A DNA stretch of 64,000 nucleotides from a virus. The DNA lies in IMG/VR virus record IMGVR_UViG_3300047089_000113, positions 1-64,000 of that record; one strand, written 5' to 3'. Positions within the stretch are counted from its first letter, which is position 1. Every line of letters begins with the position of its first letter. The notes under the pieces were generated by a model. That model ran no database searches. It was not told where the DNA came from and saw only the letters and a list, made by a program, of their open reading frames with translations. A program made the translations under genes and the position numbers. Positions 55,295-62,812 of the stretch are shown piece after piece.

Positions 55295-55527
55295 TGCGCC
55301 GCCTGCTGGGCCTCGGCGGTGAGCAGCCGGGCGAACAGGGTGCCGAAGTCCACGATGCCGGTCTGCACCGACGCGATCACCAGCCGCCGCTGGAAGACCT
55401 CGACCAGCGCGAACGTGTAGATATCCTCGGTGCCGGGCACCTGGTACATCCCCTGCTCGACCGCGCCGGGCGAGACCTCGTGCACCTTGCCCGCGAACGG
55501 GCCGTCCATCCATACCGGGCTGACCAT
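55291..55527 (-). CDS. Small protein (78 aa), first gene of the minus operon
   Basis: ATG at 55527 with ACGATGAGGGAGAAC leader: MVSPVWMDGPFAGKVHEVSP, GAVEQGMYQVPGTEDIYTFA, LVEVFQRRLVIASVQTGIVD, FGTLFARLLTAEAQQAAQ. Beta-rich, known plan in actinophages (WMDGPFAGxxHEV). Function unknown. Confidence 0.65.
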   Translation of the reverse strand: MVSPVWMDGPFAGKVHEVSPGAVEQGMYQVPGTEDIYTFALVEVFQRRLVIASVQTGIVDFGTLFARLLTAEAQQAAQ

Positions 55528-55657
55528 GTTCTCTCCCTCATCGTGATCGGCGTACTCAGGCACCACTGTACCGGCGGAATCGCTAGGATGTCCTTGGTGT
55601 TTACACCAGTGACCGGCGCATCCCGCGACCGGGGATGACGTTAAAGGAGAGAGTCAA
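55528..55657. promoter_or_regulatory. Main divergent promoter/operator region
   Basis: Between the leftward and rightward operons. Contains GGTGTTTACACC (55596-55607), the best palindromic copy of the operator, with TAGGAT (55584-55589) seven bases before it on the plus strand, and the AACGATGAGG-type leader for the minus gene (55536-55545). A GAGAGAG ribosome-binding site precedes the plus gene. This is the likely control point for both arms. Confidence 0.7.
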
Positions 55658-56605
55658 ATGGGAGAGCGCCCGAGAGGCCCGCTGCCCGGCTGGCAGCCGC
55701 AGCCCGGCTTCCAGGCCGCGCTGCTGGCCGACATCATGGACCGGCTGAACCAGCACGACCGCGAGGGAACGCTGCCGCGCTCCCCGCGCGGGCTGTTCTA
55801 CGACCTGCGCCCGTCCGGCTACGGCCGGGGCATCACCTACACCAAGTACCCGGCGATGCACCGGGTGGGCACCCAGCAGCGCAAGGTCAACCCGATGGAC
55901 GCCTCCGTATCTCACGTGCAGGAAGTCCTGGCCCTGGCCCGGCGAGCCGGGCTCGTGCGCGAGAGCTGGATAGAGGACACCCGCGCCCCGCTCCCGGCGG
56001 TGCCGTCCTACGACACCGAGACCGCCGAGCAGGTGGCCGGGCAGCTAGCCGATATGGTCCGCAACCCGGCCCTGGAGTACAGCCCGCAGGAGGACCAGGA
56101 GACCTACCTGGAGGTGCTGGTGGAGGCCGCCGGGCTGATCAGCCGCCTGGAGCGGATCGCCGCGCCGTACGGCGTGCCGGTCTACTCCGGTGGCGGGTAC
56201 GGCGGCATCAAGGGCAAGCGGGCGGCAGGTGGCCGCGCCGCGCGCCGCGAGGTGCCGACCGTGGTGCTCCAGGTCACCGACTACGACGACCACGGGCTGA
56301 GGATCGCCCGCGCGTCAACGGAGGACAGCACCGCCTGGGCCGAGCAGTACTACGACGCGGAGCCGGGCTGGCTGACGTTCGAGCGGATCGCGCTGACCGA
56401 GGACCAGGCCGCCAGCGCCGACCTGCTCGACCAGTTCGGCAAGGCCGAGGCGGACGGGCTGCCGGTGCCGGTCATGGACCAGATCCTGCGCGATGCGATC
56501 GAGGGCTACCAGGACCCGGCCCTGCGCGAGCAGACCATCGCCCGCGCCGCCGGGGAGCGCGAGCGCGTCCCGGATCTGGTCCGGGAGCTGCTGGCCCAGG
56601 ACTAG
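55658..56605 (+). CDS. TOPRIM / topoisomerase VI-A (Spo11)-like protein
   Basis: 315 aa. Residues 30-110 resemble the winged-helix part of TopoVI-A-like proteins: RSPRGLFYDLRPSGYGRG, HVQEVLALARRAGLVRESWI, EDTRAP. Residues 145-215 form a TOPRIM domain: TYLEVLVEAAGLISRLERIA (Glu156), PYGVPVYSGGGYGGIKGKR, PTVVLQVTDYDDHGLRIARA with the D-x-D at 208-210. This family (small prokaryotic and phage proteins with an FYxL...WIxDxR...TOPRIM plan) is annotated as TOPRIM-containing, function mostly unknown. Putative nuclease or topoisomerase-like enzyme acting on DNA. A C-terminal helical tail (DPALREQTIARAAGERERVP) is extra. First gene of the rightward operon. Confidence 0.72.
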   Translation: MGERPRGPLPGWQPQPGFQAALLADIMDRLNQHDREGTLPRSPRGLFYDLRPSGYGRGITYTKYPAMHRVGTQQRKVNPMDASVSHVQEVLALARRAGLVRESWIEDTRAPLPAVPSYDTETAEQVAGQLADMVRNPALEYSPQEDQETYLEVLVEAAGLISRLERIAAPYGVPVYSGGGYGGIKGKRAAGGRAARREVPTVVLQVTDYDDHGLRIARASTEDSTAWAEQYYDAEPGWLTFERIALTEDQAASADLLDQFGKAEADGLPVPVMDQILRDAIEGYQDPALREQTIARAAGERERVPDLVRELLAQD

Positions 56606-56752
56606 TGATAGCCTCCGGGGAATGCCTGGTGTACGCAGGGTGTTGACACCAACTGCGGCCACCAGGCCGCCAAGGTCACGATCAAGATCAAGATGATCCT
56701 GGCCAGTCTCTATGCCCCGTCCTGGGGCTGACTAGCAAAGGAAGTACCACAA
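56606..56752 (+). promoter_or_regulatory. Intergenic promoter region with operator
   Basis: GGTGTTGACACC at 56639-56650 includes a TTGACA. A tiny ORF, MILASLYAPSWG (56693-56731), lies between it and the ParB-like gene and may be a leader peptide. A GCCCC-GTCCT-GGGGC hairpin (56714-56728) overlaps the end of that peptide, and AAAGGAAG is the ribosome-binding site for the next gene. Confidence 0.5.
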
Positions 56753-57673
56753 GTGGAAAACGAGGACTTCAAGGTCCCGTGCAAGGCCGCGTTCGAGTTC
56801 ATCACGCCCGAGAAGGCGAAGCAGATGCTCGACACCGGCATCAACCGGCGCAACCGGAAGGTGACGGAGCCCGCCAAGAAGCGGCTCCAGGGCATCATCG
56901 AGCGCGGCGAGTGGATGTTCGACTCCACCGACGCGATCGGCACGGCCAAGGACGGCTCTGTCGTCAACGGCCAGCACCGCCTCACCGCGATCTCCGAGGG
57001 CAGCAAGGGAGTCTGGGCACTGGTTGTCCGGGGCGTCCGGCCCGAGATCATCAAGGTGATCGACCAGCCGACGATGCGGACGATCCAGCAGGCGCTGGAA
57101 ATCGACGGCCGGTTCCCCGAGCCGGGTCCGCTGGCATCTGCGCTGAAGGACACCCACAAGTACCTGATCCACGGGTTCAAGAAGACCCTGCCGACCGAGT
57201 ACAAGCCCACCATCCCGCAGCTCCTGGAGCTGCTGGCTGAGCACCCGCACCTGGTAGACAGCCTCGGCCTGGCCGGGAAGGTCTACCGCAACCCCTACAA
57301 GGCGCTCCCCAAGGGAGCCTGGACCGCCCTGCACTACGCCTTTAGCTGCGCCGACGCGGAGCTGGCTGACCAGTTCCTCACGGCCATCGCTACCGGCGAG
57401 GACATCAACGACGGCGATCCCGCCTACCTGCTCCGGGAGCGGTTCTTCATCACCGAGCCCAGCAAGGCCAACGACACGCGCAAGCGGACCCTGGAGGTTC
57501 ACGAGGCCGTGTCCCTGGCCATCATGGCGTGGGAGGCAACCCGCGCTGGCGGGCTGACCGTCAAGGAGACCAAGGTGCTCCGCACCGGCTTCCCGCTGGC
57601 GGCTGCCCCGATGCCGGTCGTGACCGGCGTGCCGTGGCTGGCCCGCGACGACAACGGGAAGGCGGCTGCCTGA
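56753..57673 (+). CDS. ParB-like protein (306 aa)
   Basis: 306 aa, GTG start at 56753 with AAAGGAAG 7 nt upstream. Residues 15-75: FITPEKAKQMLDTGINRRNR, KVTEPAKKRLQGIIERGEWM, AKDGSVVNGQHRLTAISEG, the NGQHRL box of ParB/Spo0J-type and related phage proteins. The remainder (TMRTIQQALEIDGRFPEPGP, LTKSxxLxHxxx-like helices, YLLRERFFITEPSKANDTRK) is helical. Family occurs in actinophages as a possible DNA-binding or CTPase protein; specific role unknown. Confidence 0.72.
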   Translation: MENEDFKVPCKAAFEFITPEKAKQMLDTGINRRNRKVTEPAKKRLQGIIERGEWMFDSTDAIGTAKDGSVVNGQHRLTAISEGSKGVWALVVRGVRPEIIKVIDQPTMRTIQQALEIDGRFPEPGPLASALKDTHKYLIHGFKKTLPTEYKPTIPQLLELLAEHPHLVDSLGLAGKVYRNPYKALPKGAWTALHYAFSCADAELADQFLTAIATGEDINDGDPAYLLRERFFITEPSKANDTRKRTLEVHEAVSLAIMAWEATRAGGLTVKETKVLRTGFPLAAAPMPVVTGVPWLARDDNGKAAA

Positions 57674-57674
57674 G

Positions 57675-58592
57675 ATGAACACCCGCCACCTCGCGGTGGT
57701 GGACTCGGCGGGCCGGGGCGATTCAGCCCCGGCCCTGCCGGGCTCTGGCCGCGAATATGACAGGATCGTGGCCGCCGCGCTCGATGAAGACGAGAAGAAG
57801 GGCAGCTACTTCAAGTTCCGCACAGCCGAAGCCCTGGCGCTGGATATCCCGGAAATAGGCGGCGGCAACCGGCGGCCTGAGAAGGACATCCCCGCGAGGC
57901 TTGCCGAAGCTCGCCAGGCCATCATCGACGCTGGCGGGAAAGCACGGTCAGCGGGGACACTAAAGGACTACCGCCTGGCCGCTCTGTGGGTCATAGATAG
58001 GGATCTCCCTACTTATGCTTTCCGGTGGGTAACCGGGGCGGCGATCAACACGCACGCCGAGGCTCGCAAGTATGGCATGTCCTATGAGGACTTTGCCACC
58101 TTGCCCCCGGAAGACCGGAAGGTGGACAGGATACGCGAGATGCACGGTGCCGCGACAACTCACGGCAGCCCGAGCGGCAGGAAGCCCGCCAAGGTGGCTA
58201 AGGCCGAGGTCAGCGCTCGCAAAGAGAAGCGCAAGGCTGAGCTAGCTGAAAGCGCGAAGTCCAGGGACGCCATCCGCGAGAACGCCTACAACACGATGCG
58301 CAACGCCCCGCCCGGAGCGCAGAATAACCCGATGTTCTGGCGCGCGTCCAAGGTGGAAGCGCTGATCAACGAGCTGCGCTCGATCGAGCCCGAGGTTGCG
58401 GCCAGTAATCTCGTCCCGCCCGCGTTCCGCTTCTTCACCGCCGAGAACCGCGACTGGTGGGACCGGTTTGTCACGGCCTGCGAGAAGCGGCTGGCGGATG
58501 AGATGCCAGGTGAGAAGCCGCTGAAGCGGCACCCGGCACGGGCTCCGTGGGCCGAGTCGGGCCTGGACACCGGGCGGGAGTCACCGTCATGA
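57675..58592 (+). CDS. Protein of unknown function (305 aa), possibly DNA-binding
   Basis: 305 aa starting 2 nt after the ParB-like gene. Residues 25-60 helical (GREYDRIVAAALDEDEKKGS, YFKFRTAEALALDIPEIGGG), 85-130 with GTLKDYRLAALWVIDRDLPT, YAFRWVTGAAINTHAEARKY, resembling a helix-turn-helix layout; 170-210 a Lys/Arg-rich coil (KVAKAEVSARKEKRKAELAE); C-terminus helical (MFWRASKVEALINELRSIEP). It is placed like a ParB-associated or recombination accessory protein. Family not recognised. Confidence 0.6.
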   Translation: MNTRHLAVVDSAGRGDSAPALPGSGREYDRIVAAALDEDEKKGSYFKFRTAEALALDIPEIGGGNRRPEKDIPARLAEARQAIIDAGGKARSAGTLKDYRLAALWVIDRDLPTYAFRWVTGAAINTHAEARKYGMSYEDFATLPPEDRKVDRIREMHGAATTHGSPSGRKPAKVAKAEVSARKEKRKAELAESAKSRDAIRENAYNTMRNAPPGAQNNPMFWRASKVEALINELRSIEPEVAASNLVPPAFRFFTAENRDWWDRFVTACEKRLADEMPGEKPLKRHPARAPWAESGLDTGRESPS

Positions 58593-58861
58593 ACAGCGAG
58601 CTGGTCAAGCGGCTGCTGGACATCGGGGACACCATGATGGAGCCCGAGCAGCAGCGTGTCCTGCACGGCAGCATGATCATGGAGATGCTGGCCGAGGCGC
58701 AGCAGGCCCGCGATGACTACCTGGCCGACATCCAGATGCTGCGCGAGCGCGGCCACGATTTCGAGCCCGACCAGAAGCTGCTGACCGCCCTGTCCGATGT
58801 GATCACCGCACTTGCCGAGCACGCGACGGCCCTGTTCGAGGGCGGCGAGGACGGTGAGTAA
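58589..58861 (+). CDS. Small helical protein (90 aa)
   Basis: ATG at 58589 (ATGA overlap): MNSELVKRLLDIGDTMMEPE, QQRVLHGSMIMEMLAEAQQA, RDDYLADIQMLRERGHDFEP, DQKLLTALSDVITALAEHAT. Fully helical; unknown. Precedes the HicA-like gene. Confidence 0.6.
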   Translation: MNSELVKRLLDIGDTMMEPEQQRVLHGSMIMEMLAEAQQARDDYLADIQMLRERGHDFEPDQKLLTALSDVITALAEHATALFEGGEDGE

Positions 58862-59066
58862 GCGCCGGTTCCAGAACAAGGCGGCGAAGGAGCTGGCTGA
58901 CCAGATCCGGGCGGCCGACCCGTCTGCGGTGATCGAGTTCAACCGGCTCGGACATCTCAAGGTCACCGGCCCGGCCGGGACCGCCGTGATCCCCGGCAAG
59001 CCGAAGTTCCCGGCCAAGTCGCGGGTGCGGCTGGCCCGTTACGCTGGCATCTACCTGGCCGCCTGA
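58854..59066 (+). CDS. HicA-like small protein (70 aa)
   Basis: GTG at 58854, 8-nt overlap: VSKRRFQNKAAKELADQIRA, ADPSAVIEFNRLGHLKVTGP, AGTAVIPGKPKFPAKSRVRL, ARYAGIYLAA. A helix, then GHLKVTGPxGxxVIPxxP resembles the HicA/YcfA double-stranded RNA-binding fold (GxHxxxxxPxGxxxxIPxH), with His in place of the catalytic-type residue. Phages often encode such solo domains; whether it is a toxin is unclear. No antitoxin gene was identified next to it. Confidence 0.6.
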   Translation: MSKRRFQNKAAKELADQIRAADPSAVIEFNRLGHLKVTGPAGTAVIPGKPKFPAKSRVRLARYAGIYLAA

Positions 59067-59071
59067 GCACC

Positions 59072-59112
59072 GAGCGCCCGTCACTTTCAGGTCCCCCAGT
59101 GGCGGGCGTTCG
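59072..59112 (+). terminator. Hairpin after the HicA-like gene
   Basis: GAGCGCCCGTCACT ... AGTGGCGGGCGTTC, 14-bp stem with two mismatches (both allow G-U pairs in RNA) around a 12-nt loop, starting 4 nt after the stop. Likely terminator before the next promoter. Confidence 0.6.
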
Positions 59113-59152
59113 GCATTCCCGCAGGCCAGCGGGAAGACCGGCGTCAGTTACC

Positions 59153-59191
59153 CTGTTTACAGGAAGATGACGATGAGGAATAGGTGCTGAG
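59153..59191 (+). promoter_or_regulatory. Operator box and leader before the gene at 59192
   Basis: CTGTTTACAG (59153-59162, perfect outer palindrome CTGT...ACAG) preceded by TACCCT, followed by GACGATGAGG (59169-59178) as ribosome-binding leader. Confidence 0.55.
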
Positions 59192-59695
59192 ATGGCTGTT
59201 ACCGTTGCCGGTCGCGTGATCGAGGGCCACCTGGCGTGCCCGCCGGTCAGCACCGAGCTGGACGAGGAAACCGGGCGCAAGCGCGAGCGCTTCGTGACCA
59301 TGGAGCTGTACGCCCTGGATGACGGCGGCTGGCTGGCGCACCGTACCGGCTGGTCGGTGATCTACCACCGCCGCGATACCTTCTGCACCACGCGCGGGGG
59401 CCGCAAGAGCGGGGACCTGGCCAGCGTCGATGACCTGCCCGACGACGCGATGCCGTGCCCGCAGTGCCAGCCCCCCGCTCCCCGCAGGCTGCCCGATGGG
59501 CCGGGCGTGGTCCGGTTCGAGTTCCCCCGGCATAGCTGGGACCAGTGCCCGACGCCTGAGCTGATCAAGATGCGGCTGACCACGGTGCGGTCCCGCGACG
59601 GCGGGATCAGCGAGTTCATGAGCGAGCCGGTGGCCGAGCTGCTGCGCAACGCCGCCGCGATCTACCCTGAGTTTGCGCCGCTGCTCGCGGCGTGA
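59192..59695 (+). CDS. Protein of unknown function (167 aa)
   Basis: 167 aa: beta-rich N-terminus (VTVAGRVIEGHLACPPVSTE, VTMELYALDDGGWLAHRTGW), SVIYHRRDTFCTTRGGRKSG, a CPQCQPP cluster at about 91 and a C-terminal helix (MSEPVAELLRNAAAIYPEFA). CxxC with TFC/TACP could bind metal. Seen by me in style among actinophages (GWLAHRTGxSVIYH) but without known function. Confidence 0.6.
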   Translation: MAVTVAGRVIEGHLACPPVSTELDEETGRKRERFVTMELYALDDGGWLAHRTGWSVIYHRRDTFCTTRGGRKSGDLASVDDLPDDAMPCPQCQPPAPRRLPDGPGVVRFEFPRHSWDQCPTPELIKMRLTTVRSRDGGISEFMSEPVAELLRNAAAIYPEFAPLLAA

Positions 59696-59697
59696 CG

Positions 59698-59774
59698 TAG
59701 GGTGTAAACACCTGGCTCGCGCTCTCCCCCCCAGGCGCGGGCCAGGTCTGATAACGATGAGGAAGGCCGCAGCC
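59698..59774 (+). promoter_or_regulatory. Promoter, operator, hairpin and leader before the papain-like gene
   Basis: TAGGGT (59698-59703) runs into GGTGTAAACACC (59701-59712). It is followed by CCTGGC-T-CGCGC ... GCGCG-G-GCCAGG, a long stem around a CT-rich loop (59711-59746), and AACGATGAGG (59753-59762). This is the clearest example of the full control cassette of this phage. Confidence 0.65.
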
Positions 59775-60353
59775 GTGAACACCGATATCGACAAGCTGGA
59801 GCCCGGCACGTTCGGCGTCAGCCACGGCGGCGGCACCGCCGGGGAGCTGATCCGGCACGCTACCGGCTCCTGGGCCGGGCACGCCTTCCTGTACCTGGGC
59901 GGCGGGCTGATCGTGCAGGGCCAGCCCCCGCAGGCGGCCACCGCGCCCGCAGCCAGCCACGGTGACGCCATCTGGGCCTGGCGGATGTGGGACTACCTGC
60001 GCGAGAACGGCTGGACCGCCGACCAGGCCGCCGCCGCCCAGGCCAAGGTGGTCGAGCGCGGCAGGCAGCTCATCGGGTGCAGCTACGATTTCGAGGCGTA
60101 CGGCGCGTTCACCCTGATGGTGCTGAAGCTGCGCACCGCCGGGCAGCTCTCCCCGCTGTTCCGCCGGGACGCCTGGCGGGTGTGCTCGGCGCTGGTGGCC
60201 GATGCCGTGGAGTACGGCGGGGTGCCGCTGCACTTTGAGTCCGGCGACGGGCCGGGCCTGGCGCAGCAGGAAGACCTGAAGGTGATCATGCCGCCCAACC
60301 TGGTGGCCCCCGGCATGCTGCTGGGCCTGTCCCAGCGGCTCGGCTGGTCCTGA
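59775..60353 (+). CDS. Permuted papain-like (YiiX/NlpC-P60-type) protein
   Basis: 192 aa from GTG at 59775 (AACGATGAGGAAGG leader); a slightly longer ATG start exists at 59757. Residues 10-45: GTFGVSHGGGTAGELIRHAT, GSWAGHAFLYLGGGLIVQGQ with His36 in a GHxxxYxG strand; residues 95-145: IGCSYDFEAYGAFTLMVLKL and RRDAWRVCSALVADAVEYGG with Cys137 in VCSxLVxxA. The His-before-Cys order is that of permuted NlpC/P60 enzymes such as YiiX. No signal peptide, so cytoplasmic or virion-targeted. Probably an amidase or peptidase; substrate unknown. Confidence 0.72.
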   Translation: MNTDIDKLEPGTFGVSHGGGTAGELIRHATGSWAGHAFLYLGGGLIVQGQPPQAATAPAASHGDAIWAWRMWDYLRENGWTADQAAAAQAKVVERGRQLIGCSYDFEAYGAFTLMVLKLRTAGQLSPLFRRDAWRVCSALVADAVEYGGVPLHFESGDGPGLAQQEDLKVIMPPNLVAPGMLLGLSQRLGWS

Positions 60354-60496
60354 TGGCCGACGATGATCCTCGGGCGCACTACGCCGTCAGGGTGACCGAT
60401 CTCCCGCCCACCGAGATCGTCTGCAAGTGCGGCGAGACGTTCACCGGAGACGACACGATCGGCCAGGTCAAGGCCCACATGGACGCGCTCAACTGA
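60353..60496 (+). CDS. Very small protein with CxC (47 aa)
   Basis: MADDDPRAHYAVRVTDLPPT, EIVCKCGETFTGDDTIGQVK, AHMDALN. TGATG junctions at both ends. CKCGETF...AHMDA resembles a small zinc finger (C-x-C ... H). Unknown. Confidence 0.62.
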   Translation: MADDDPRAHYAVRVTDLPPTEIVCKCGETFTGDDTIGQVKAHMDALN

Positions 60497-62253
60497 TGCC
60501 CGGAGCCCTGGACTCGGTGCGGCTTCACCTCGTTTCCAGCCTGGACGAGCTGGAAGCCTGCCGCCGCTGGGCTGGCGAGCGCCGCGACGTGCCGCTGTTC
60601 GCGGACACCGAGTCCGCCGGGCTCAATCCCCATCATGACCGGATGCGGATGGTGCAACTGGGGGACCTGAACCACGGCTGGGCGTTCCCGCGCGGCTGGT
60701 GGGGAGGCGCGATCGAGCTGCTGACCCGGTACGCCGGGGCCATCGGCTTCCACAACTCCCCGTACGACTGGCGGGTGCTGGCCGTCCACGAGCAGGTTGA
60801 GCCGCAGTGGCACAAGACCGAGGACACGCTGCTGCTCGGGCACATCGCGGACTCACTGCGGCTGGCCGGGCTGAAGCCGAGGGCCACCCAGGAAGTGGAC
60901 CCTCGGGCGCTGCGCGGCGAGCAGGTACTGAGCGAGGGCATGAAGGCCCGGCACTGGACCTGGGATGACGTGCCGGATACCTGGGCTCCCTACTGGATGT
61001 ACGCCGCCCTGGACCCGGTGCTGGCCGCGCACCTGTGGGCCGCGCCGTCCTTCACCCGCGCCCGGACCATCTACCGCGAGGCGTACGACCTGGAGCGCGC
61101 GACCGCGCGGATCTGCGCCCGGATGATGCTCACCGGGATGAGGCTCGACGTCCCCTACATCACCGAGCGGATCTCCGAGATCCAGGACTACACGCACCGC
61201 GCCGGGAGCTGGCTGAGCGGCACGTTCGGGATCAATAATCCGGGGTCAACGAAGCAGGTCACGGCGGCGATGGCCGAGTGGGGCATCCCGGTCTCGGTGT
61301 ACACCGAGAAGGGCAACCCGAGCCTGAACAAAGAGGCGCTGGGCTATTACGCGCTGGCGTACCCGCAGCACAAGGAGCTGTTCGACGCCGTTCGCTGGTG
61401 CCGCAAGGGCAACTCGATGGTGAACAACTACCTGGGCAAGTTCCTGACCTTGCGCAATGACGACATCCTGCACTACAACATCCACTCCTGCCGCGCCCGC
61501 ACGACGCGGATGAGCATTACCGACCCGGCCATGCAGACCTTTGACCGCGACGTCCCGGCTATCCGGGGCGGCTTCCAGCCGCGTGAGGGCTACGCGCTGA
61601 TCACCATTGACGCCGATCAGATAGAGGCACGGCTTACTGCTCATTACGCCAATGACCCGCGCATGATCGCGGACTTCCGCTATGCCGATGAGCACAAGCT
61701 GAAGTTCTTCATCGAGATGGCCAGCCGCATTTACGCCGAGCGGATATCCAAGCGCGACCCCCGGTACACCTGGACCAAGAACGCCACCTACGGCCAGATT
61801 TACGGTGCCGGGCTGGCGAAGGCGGCGGTAACCGCCGGGGTGCCGGTGGAGGTCATGAGGCCCGCTTACGAGGGCCTGAGCCAGATGTACCCGAACGTCG
61901 CCCGGTACATGAACTACCTGATCCGCACCGGCAAGAGCGGTCGGCCGAAAGTGCAGACCATCGACGGCCGGTGGCTGTACACCAACCGGGGGCATGAGTA
62001 CGCGCTGCTCAACACGCAGATCCAGGCCAACGCCGCGATCGTGCTGAAGCGCGGCATCATCAACCTGGACGCGGGCGGCCTGGGCGAGTTCCTGCGGCTG
62101 CCGGTGCACGACGAGCTGTTGCTTGAGGCCCCGGTCGCCATGGCGGCCGACGTGCTGCGCGAGGCCGAGCGCATCCTGACCGACCGCGAGAGCTTCAGAG
62201 TTCCAATTACTTGGAGCGGCAGCATCCTCACCGAGAGATGGGTGAAAACCTGA
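60496..62253 (+). CDS. DNA polymerase, family A, with 3'-5' exonuclease
   Basis: 585 aa from the ATG at 60496 (TGATG junction). Exonuclease motifs: FADTES with D37/E39, GFHNSPYDWRVL with N87/D91, PYWMYAALDPVL with Y169/D173. Polymerase motif A ITIDADQIEARLTAHYANDP near 371, motif B RYTWTKNATYGQIYGAGLAK near 430, motif C LPVHDELLLEAP near 537. This is the T7/mycobacteriophage-style replicative Pol I without a 5' nuclease domain. It would replicate the phage genome with the prim-pol and helicase to the left. Confidence 0.93.
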   Translation: MPGALDSVRLHLVSSLDELEACRRWAGERRDVPLFADTESAGLNPHHDRMRMVQLGDLNHGWAFPRGWWGGAIELLTRYAGAIGFHNSPYDWRVLAVHEQVEPQWHKTEDTLLLGHIADSLRLAGLKPRATQEVDPRALRGEQVLSEGMKARHWTWDDVPDTWAPYWMYAALDPVLAAHLWAAPSFTRARTIYREAYDLERATARICARMMLTGMRLDVPYITERISEIQDYTHRAGSWLSGTFGINNPGSTKQVTAAMAEWGIPVSVYTEKGNPSLNKEALGYYALAYPQHKELFDAVRWCRKGNSMVNNYLGKFLTLRNDDILHYNIHSCRARTTRMSITDPAMQTFDRDVPAIRGGFQPREGYALITIDADQIEARLTAHYANDPRMIADFRYADEHKLKFFIEMASRIYAERISKRDPRYTWTKNATYGQIYGAGLAKAAVTAGVPVEVMRPAYEGLSQMYPNVARYMNYLIRTGKSGRPKVQTIDGRWLYTNRGHEYALLNTQIQANAAIVLKRGIINLDAGGLGEFLRLPVHDELLLEAPVAMAADVLREAERILTDRESFRVPITWSGSILTERWVKT

Positions 62254-62498
62254 TGACTGACTACTACACCAAGCGCCCCGTCAAGGGAACCGGCACTGGC
62301 GGCCAGGCAACCGTGACGCAGCCGAAGGTCCAGGAAGTTCTCAGGTGGATCAGGGCGCTACCGATGGGGGCAGGGCCGAGACGCGCCGACTACCCGTCTT
62401 CGCATCATGTGGCGGATCTTGCCCGCCAGGTTGCCGTGGCGGACGGGCTCATGGTGCATACGGGGGGCCGCTACGTCCGCACCAGCAAGCTGGCCTAG
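62253..62498 (+). CDS. Small DNA-binding-like protein (81 aa)
   Basis: ATG at 62253 (TGATG junction): MTDYYTKRPVKGTGTGGQAT, VTQPKVQEVLRWIRALPMGA, GPRRADYPSSHHVADLARQV, AVADGLMVHTGGRYVRTSKL. Helix pair followed by a GGRYVRTS hairpin, a winged-helix-like plan. Unknown. Confidence 0.6.
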   Translation: MTDYYTKRPVKGTGTGGQATVTQPKVQEVLRWIRALPMGAGPRRADYPSSHHVADLARQVAVADGLMVHTGGRYVRTSKLA

Positions 62499-62810
62499 AT
62501 GATCGGCTACCTGCACATCGGCAAGGTCCGCACCGAGATCGAGAGCATCACCTTCAACGAGGACTGCATGGTGGTGCGGGCCACGCTCGGGCCGGAAGTC
62601 GCGGCCGAGCTGAGAGGCCACGTGAAGATCGAGGGCCTGGACGGCACGGTCTGCTGGCGCGGCACCAAATGGCACGACTACGGCGTCAAGACAGCCGGGG
62701 GCGCGTTCGGGCCGAGCACCTGGACGATCGTGCTCAACGCCGACCTGTTCGACCGGACCAGCGCCACGATCACGGCCAGGTACGAGAACGGGCCGCTGGA
62801 GATCCCGTGA
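62499..62810 (+). CDS. Small beta-rich protein (103 aa)
   Basis: 103 aa, immediately after the previous stop: MIGYLHIGKVRTEIESITFN, EDCMVVRATLGPEVAAELRG, HVKIEGLDGTVCWRGTKWHD, SATITARYENGPLEIP. Jelly-roll or tail-tip-like beta pattern. Unknown; ends facing the minus-strand gene. Confidence 0.58.
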   Translation: MIGYLHIGKVRTEIESITFNEDCMVVRATLGPEVAAELRGHVKIEGLDGTVCWRGTKWHDYGVKTAGGAFGPSTWTIVLNADLFDRTSATITARYENGPLEIP

Positions 62811-62812
62811 CG

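Noticed and set aside
56626-56731. Small peptides in the 56.6-kb promoter region
   Set aside because: Only MILASLYAPSWG could be a leader; evidence is too thin for a separate gene entry.
58854-59066. Toxin-antitoxin module
   Set aside because: The HicA-like domain lacks a recognisable HicB partner and the expected His context, so only a HicA-like fold is claimed.
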